Below, one piece after another: positions 59,613 to 64,000 of a DNA stretch of 64,000 nt; positions within the stretch are counted from its first letter, which is position 1; the number at the start of each line of letters is the position of its first letter. The DNA lies in the NCBI RefSeq assembly GCF_012163145.1, contig NZ_JAAVTX010000006.1, positions 1 through 64,000 of the forward strand, given 5' to 3'. The notes beneath the pieces were generated by a model. The model did not search any database, was not told the DNA's origin, and saw only the letters and a list, made by a program, of their open reading frames with translations. The DNA is from Falsiroseomonas frigidaquae (lineage in GTDB: Bacteria > Pseudomonadota > Alphaproteobacteria > Acetobacterales > Acetobacteraceae). The position numbers and the translations under genes are program-made.

Positions 59613-60569
59613 TCAGACCGGCGACTGCTGCGGCATGACGGATTTCCAGACCTCCACCTCGGCTCTCATCATCTCGGCAAATTCGGCCGGCGTGCCGAAT
59701 TGTGCCGTGACACCAAGGCTGACGAAGCGTTCGATGACCGCCGGGTCGCGAAGAATGGCGTGGAACTCGCGGTTGAGGCGATCGACGATCACGGGTGGCA
59801 ATTGCCGCGGCCCGATGATGCCGTTGAAGCTGGTGTGCACATAGCCAAGCCCGGCCTCGGTCGCGCTGCGCAGATGCGGCAGGATGGATGATCGGTGCCG
59901 CCCGGTCGTGACCAGCGGCCGCACGGTGCCGGACTGGATGAGCGGCAGCGTCGGGCCGATGACATCGATGCCGGCATCGACCGTGCCGTTGAACACGGCG
60001 GCCAGCAGGTCGGGCGTGGTGCGGAAGGAAACCGGCTCGATCGACATCGGGCCCTGGACGCGCAGCTTGTCCACCCGCGGCGTGCCGACCCCGCCCACGG
60101 TGAGGAAGCCCGGCCGCGCGCGGTCGGCCGCGACCATGTCCTCGATGGTCTGGAACGGCGAGTTCGGCCCGACCACGATGACATGGTCGAAATAGCCGCA
60201 CTGGGTGATGAAGGCGAAATCAGTCAGCGGGCGATAGGGAAGGTTCGGCGCCACGAAAGGCGAGATGGCGAGCGTCTCCGCCGACAGCATGATGGTGTGG
60301 CCGTCGGGCGCCGCCTGTGCGGTGGCCGCGGCGGCGACGATGCTGCCCGCACCCGGCCTGTTCTCCACCACGACAGGCTGGCCCAGCGCCTCGGAAAGCT
60401 TCGGTGCCATGAGCCGCGCCATGATGTCCGCGACGCCGCCGGCCGCGAAGCCGACGATGATCCTGATGGGCCGGCTGGGCCAGGCGGTGTCCCGTGCCTG
60501 GGCATTCGCGCGCATCGCCGGGGCCAGCATGAGCCCAGCCGCAAGGCTCGCCATTCGACGCCTGTACAT
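59613..60569 (-). CDS. Bug/TctC-family periplasmic solute-binding protein
   Basis: The product is 318 residues with a signal peptide (M-Y-R-R-R-M-A-S-L-A-A-G-L then A-N-A-Q) and the mature start I-R-I-I-V-G-F-A-A-G-G-V-A-D-I-M-A-R. The usual Y-P-P-G-G is changed to F-A-A-G-G, which occurs in a Bug subgroup. It lies 105 bp downstream of the DUF6282 gene and may feed it a substrate. Confidence 0.87.
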   Translation of the reverse strand: MYRRRMASLAAGLMLAPAMRANAQARDTAWPSRPIRIIVGFAAGGVADIMARLMAPKLSEALGQPVVVENRPGAGSIVAAAATAQAAPDGHTIMLSAETLAISPFVAPNLPYRPLTDFAFITQCGYFDHVIVVGPNSPFQTIEDMVAADRARPGFLTVGGVGTPRVDKLRVQGPMSIEPVSFRTTPDLLAAVFNGTVDAGIDVIGPTLPLIQSGTVRPLVTTGRHRSSILPHLRSATEAGLGYVHTSFNGIIGPRQLPPVIVDRLNREFHAILRDPAVIERFVSLGVTAQFGTPAEFAEMMRAEVEVWKSVMPQQSPV

Positions 60570-60674
60570 TTCGACGGTTCCTTCCTCGGGGTTCCGGCCT
60601 TCAGCGGCCGATTATCCTGTTGTGTTATCCAAGCTGGGGCATTGATCGCCGCTTGCTGGGTCAGGCCGTACCGG

Positions 60675-61619
60675 TCAGGCCGTTGCGGTCTGCCCGCCGG
60701 ATCCAGCGGCCGGCTCAAGGCCGAGCAGCGTCGCGGCGTTGGTCGCGACGAGCTTGCGAAGATCCGGCTTGGACACCTGCTGGTCGAGCAGCATCCGGAC
60801 CATGCCGCGGAATCCTTCCAACGGTCGCGGCGCGTTCTGCTGGCCCAGATCGGACGACAGGATCGTGCGATCGACGCCCGCGACCTCGATCATGTGCAGC
60901 ATGTCCGCGGCGGTGAACCGCGCCTTGCCGCCGATCCACATGCAGATCGAGTGCTCGATATAGGCGCCGATCCCGACCAGCGCCCGGATGTCATCATCGG
61001 TGCAGCCGATGAGGTAGCCCGGATGGTTGACCAGCAGGCGGTTCACGCCACGGCGCTTCGCCTCCTCGAAGACCTTGATCAGCTCGGCCGCATCCAGGTG
61101 ACCACCCGCCAGGATCGCATCGGCTTCCGCCACGAGATCCAGCACCTGCTTGGTCGCATCGCTCACCTGGCCATTCGCGTCGGTGGCGCGCAGCGGGATG
61201 GCATCGAGCATCTTGCGCGCGGTCTTCGGAAAGGTGCTGGCATGGCCGAGCATCTGGTCGATGTGATTGGCCGCCGAGAGCGTCGGCAACCAGACGATCC
61301 TGGCGCCGATCGCCAGTGCATGGTCCACCGCATGCGGGTTGATGCCGCCCGAGGCGTTGTTGAGCGCGATGCCGGAGAACAGCTTCACGCCCAGTTCGGG
61401 AAACAGCTTCTCGAGGATCGCCGCATGGGCGACGCCGAGATAGAAGTGGTCCTTGTACAGCAGCGCGCGAAATCCGGCCGCAGCGCAATCCAGCAGCGCC
61501 TCATGATGATCCAGGATGCGCGGCATGGCGGCCGGGCCGCTGTGGCAGTGCAGGTCGACGGCGCCGACCAGCAACTCCGCGATCTCGGCGTCGCGTTCGA
61601 CGGAGGGCGTGCTCATCAT
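60675..61619 (-). CDS. DUF6282 amidohydrolase-like protein
   Basis: The product is 314 residues from ATG 61619 (AAGGAAC upstream; an adjacent ATG at 61616 is possible). A metal-site D-L-H-C-H-S-G-P (about 21-28) and K-D-H-F-Y, H-P and S-D-L-G segments fit a TIM-barrel metal-dependent hydrolase. The substrate is unknown. The gene probably forms a unit with the Bug protein and the upstream IclR regulator. Confidence 0.78.
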   Translation of the reverse strand: MMSTPSVERDAEIAELLVGAVDLHCHSGPAAMPRILDHHEALLDCAAAGFRALLYKDHFYLGVAHAAILEKLFPELGVKLFSGIALNNASGGINPHAVDHALAIGARIVWLPTLSAANHIDQMLGHASTFPKTARKMLDAIPLRATDANGQVSDATKQVLDLVAEADAILAGGHLDAAELIKVFEEAKRRGVNRLLVNHPGYLIGCTDDDIRALVGIGAYIEHSICMWIGGKARFTAADMLHMIEVAGVDRTILSSDLGQQNAPRPLEGFRGMVRMLLDQQVSKPDLRKLVATNAATLLGLEPAAGSGGQTATA

Positions 61620-61812
61620 GCTGTTCCTTTCAGGGTTCTCGGTAGCGGTGCCGCCGCGCCATCCGGGCATCCGCAGGCGCTAAGCGCGCCGTCGATGCTG
61701 CGCGGGCTTGACCGCGGGCCGTGGCCGTCGCGTGCTTCGCCGAGCATCCGCGCGCGCTGCATTGAGCGTACCTCTCCCTTCGCAGCGCCCGAGCTGGCGA
61801 TGCCGGAGGAGA

Positions 61813-62670
61813 TTATCGCGACGTCCGGGAGCGGGGCGGAATGAACTGCGCCATTTCATCAGGTGAAACGCAGTCGGCGCCGGGGCCGGCGCGCAGGATG
61901 GCAAGCTGCCGTTCCGTCGCCCGCACGGCCGCCCGCAACGCGGGCAGGATCTCGTCCCGCAACGTCGCCTCCGGCACTGCCGAACGGTAGAAGCCGATCC
62001 CGATCGTTGCGACGACGCGACCCCGCTCCCGGATCGGCATGGCGACGGTATTGGAGTTGCGCGGCTCGACCTGCGGGTCGCGTTCCGCGAAGCCCTCCCG
62101 ACGCACCGTCGCGATGATCGATCGGGCTGTTGCCATCAGGTCGGGTGGATGATCCTCGCCGGGCGGCCGCGCGGCCACCATGCGCAGCAGGGCCTGGCGC
62201 TCCTGCGCCGGACAGAAGGCGAGGTAGGCGCGGCCAAGCCCGCGTCCCAGCAGGCTCAGGCGCAGCCCGACCGTGGAGTGGATGGGGGCCATGTGGCTGT
62301 CGGGAATGGTGCTGAAGCAGATCACCACGGCGTCCTGCTCGGGCACCGCCACGGCGGCCGGCCATTTCAGCTGCTGCGTCAGGCGGATCGCGGAGGGCCG
62401 CGCGGCCTCGACGACCAGCGGCCCGCCATGGAAGCCGGCACTGAGATTGGTCACCAGGGAGGTGACCTGATAGCCGTCCAGCCGCGCACCGCTGGCGACG
62501 TATCCGGCGGCGACCAGCGTCTCGAGCAGCCGGACCAGGGTCGGCTTTGGCAGCCCGGTGGCGCGGTGCAATTCGGCGATGCTGACACTGCGCCGGCGAT
62601 TCACCTCCTCCAGCACATTGAGGGCGCGCAGCACGGATTGCACGGCTTTGTAGGAGGGCATGGCCGGCAT
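61813..62670 (-). CDS. IclR-family transcriptional regulator
   Basis: The product is 285 residues from ATG 62670; in-frame starts at 62697 and 62661 are possible. An N-terminal winged helix (about 5-65, A-L-N-V-L-E-E-V-N...S-I-A-E-L-H-R-A-T-G-L-P-K-P-T-L-V-R-L) is followed by an IclR effector domain (about 80-260). It lies upstream of the DUF6282 gene on the same strand, with about 190 bp between; the gap shows no clear operator. Confidence 0.88.
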   Translation of the reverse strand: MPAMPSYKAVQSVLRALNVLEEVNRRRSVSIAELHRATGLPKPTLVRLLETLVAAGYVASGARLDGYQVTSLVTNLSAGFHGGPLVVEAARPSAIRLTQQLKWPAAVAVPEQDAVVICFSTIPDSHMAPIHSTVGLRLSLLGRGLGRAYLAFCPAQERQALLRMVAARPPGEDHPPDLMATARSIIATVRREGFAERDPQVEPRNSNTVAMPIRERGRVVATIGIGFYRSAVPEATLRDEILPALRAAVRATERQLAILRAGPGADCVSPDEMAQFIPPRSRTSR

Positions 62671-62760
62671 GCTCGATCCGCCATCAATCCTCCGCAAGAT
62701 GCGCCGGGGCGTCCGATGTGGCGGAGCAGGCCGGCCCGGCGCGCCGACCGCTGCGCCAAA

Positions 62761-64000
62761 TCACTCGACCGGCGACAGGCCATCCACCAGGCCCAGCACC
62801 GCGTCGATGTGGCTGGGCCAGTCCGGCGCTTCCCATCCCGTAATCCGCCGCAGCTGTGCCGCGCGCCGGGGCGCCGTGGGGCTGGCATAGTCCTCGACCG
62901 CCCGCTGCCACGCCAGCAGGTCCAGCGGGTCGAGGAACTCAGGCGCCTGGCCGCCGATCTCCCGGTGCGCGGCGATGTCGCTGCAGAGCACCGGCGTGCC
63001 GCGCGCCAGGGCCTCGGCAACGGGCAGGCCGAAACCCTCGATGAAGGAGGGCATGAGCAGGGCGCGCGCATGGTCCATCAGCCCGGCCACCACGCCATCC
63101 GAAACCCGGCCCATCTCCAGCACATGCGGGCGCAGGCGGTCGCAGCGGTCCAGCAGGTCCAGCACCTGTTCATTGTCCCAGCCGCGATTGCCGACGATGA
63201 CCAGCTTCGGCACCGGCCCTGGCGTAGCCTCCGCCAGCCTGCGCCACAGATGCAGCAGCATCAGGTGGTTCTTGCGCGGCTCGATGGTGCCTAGGCAGAG
63301 GAAGAATGGCGTGTCGCCCAGGCCGGTTGGCAGCGGCGCGGCGCGGCGGGGCGCAACGCCGAGGGGGGCGGCCAGCAGCGGCAGGCCGGGCGGCAGCAGG
63401 GGTCGCAGCAGCGCCGCGGTGGCCGTGGAATTGGCAATCACGGCGCTGGCATGCCGGCTGATGGTCCGCATCCGCCGCCGATGCCGCACCGTCTCGGCGG
63501 TAGCCACATATTCCGGCCAGTCCAGCGGAATCAGATCATGCACCAGCGGAACCAGCCGCGCGCCGCTGCGCCGCAGCAGGCAGGCCACCGCCTCGGTATG
63601 CGCCATGGGATGGTGTGAGACATTGAGATAGACCGGCGCGGGCGCGCCTTGTGCCAGCGCCGGTGGCGCGCGCCAATGCGCCAGGCTGCCGGCGAACAGG
63701 GCCAGCGCCTGCGGCGCCAGGCGGGGCAGGGTGCCGGCCTGCCATGCCGGCCCAACGGCGCGCACCAGCGCCGAGGTGCGCGCATGCGGTAGCAGGCCGA
63801 AGCCGCCACGATAGTCGAAGGCGATGAAGCGGAGCCGGTCCCCGGCCTCCATCAGCAGATGCTCGGCATAGGCAAGCTCGACCCGATCCACACCGGTCAG
63901 GGTGCCGCGGAACACGCGCCAGAGCAGGCGCGACAGATCCAGCCAGATCGGCGCCGCGCCATCTGCCCGCGGCCGCGGGCGGGGCGGGACGCGCAGGACA
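62761..64000 (-). CDS. GT4-type glycosyltransferase (partial, runs off the right edge)
   Basis: The open frame covers 62761 to the window edge and continues beyond it, so the N-terminus is not seen. The visible part has a GT4 (GT-B fold) pattern: G-T-L-T-G-V-D-R-V-E-L near the front, P-F-F-L-C-L-G-T-I-E-P-R-K-N-H at the hinge and S-F-I-E-G-F-G-L-P-V-A-E-A-L-A-R-G-T-P-V, where the E-x-x-x-x-x-x-x-E motif binds the nucleotide sugar. It would build surface polysaccharide. The sugar is unknown. Confidence 0.88.
   Translation of the reverse strand, partial: VLRVPPRPRPRADGAAPIWLDLSRLLWRVFRGTLTGVDRVELAYAEHLLMEAGDRLRFIAFDYRGGFGLLPHARTSALVRAVGPAWQAGTLPRLAPQALALFAGSLAHWRAPPALAQGAPAPVYLNVSHHPMAHTEAVACLLRRSGARLVPLVHDLIPLDWPEYVATAETVRHRRRMRTISRHASAVIANSTATAALLRPLLPPGLPLLAAPLGVAPRRAAPLPTGLGDTPFFLCLGTIEPRKNHLMLLHLWRRLAEATPGPVPKLVIVGNRGWDNEQVLDLLDRCDRLRPHVLEMGRVSDGVVAGLMDHARALLMPSFIEGFGLPVAEALARGTPVLCSDIAAHREIGGQAPEFLDPLDLLAWQRAVEDYASPTAPRRAAQLRRITGWEAPDWPSHIDAVLGLVDGLSPVE

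Overview
The window reads as chromosome of a very GC-rich alphaproteobacterium, most likely Acetobacteraceae of the Roseomonas type. This is inferred from base composition, gene style, a full C-P lyase operon and four scattered Bug/TctC-type periplasmic binding proteins. No 16S or marker gene is present to fix the genus.

Left host region (1-34.2 kb). A possible insertion-sequence end at the left edge is followed by xanthine phosphoribosyltransferase, a CsaA-like tRNA-binding protein, an SDR oxidoreductase, a gamma-glutamyltransferase plus amidase pair, a small lipoprotein, a Bug protein and an Lrp-type ligand-binding protein. Then come an RND efflux pair, a ThDP enzyme, a GT61-like protein, a short RTX protein with a bacteriocin-type leader, another Bug protein and a second gamma-glutamyltransferase. 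From 18.4 to 27.5 kb lies a phosphonate C-P lyase locus: phnG-H-I-J-K-L-M on the minus strand, phnF plus a second phnM-like gene divergent from it behind a PhnF-type operator, and phnN facing a DUF1045 2H-phosphoesterase gene. Next are a thioredoxin-reductase-like flavoprotein, a DUF188 protein, a TPP-riboswitch-controlled ABC transporter (thiZ-thiX-thiY), mntP, a histone-deacetylase-family amidohydrolase, a DUF192 protein and tRNA-Pro(UGG).

Integrated element (about 35.0-51.46 kb). An imperfect direct repeat of about 59 bp, with an exact 17-bp core covering the 3' end of tRNA-Ser(UGA), brackets about 16.4 kb. Inside are an intact tyrosine integrase, the relic of a second integrase, an XRE repressor with an operator over its start codon, a DUF433/PIN-like toxin-antitoxin pair, two divergent ribbon-helix-helix genes flanking a perfect palindrome, an AlpA-like protein, a primase-like protein, a replication-initiator-like gene, a 1212-residue tail tape-measure protein, small tail-type proteins, a ClpP-like protease and a broken terminase-small-like gene. 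I see no portal, capsid, large terminase or lysis gene, so this is either a satellite-like element or a decayed prophage. The strongest single signal is a set of seven GGAAC-N3-(G/A)TTCC dyads inside the initiator-like gene. They are read in two different reading frames, so they are conserved as DNA, and four AACCC repeats at 10-11 bp spacing follow them. This has the layout of a lambda-type replication origin nested in its own initiator gene.

Right host region (51.9-64 kb). A Bug protein and an acyl-CoA catabolic cluster (two CaiB/BaiF CoA-transferases, enoyl-CoA hydratase, DUF35 protein and SCP-x-type thiolase) are followed by a nitronate-monooxygenase-like flavoprotein and a divergent LysR regulator. 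A second unit holds a Bug protein, a DUF6282 hydrolase and an IclR regulator. A glycosyltransferase runs off the right edge.
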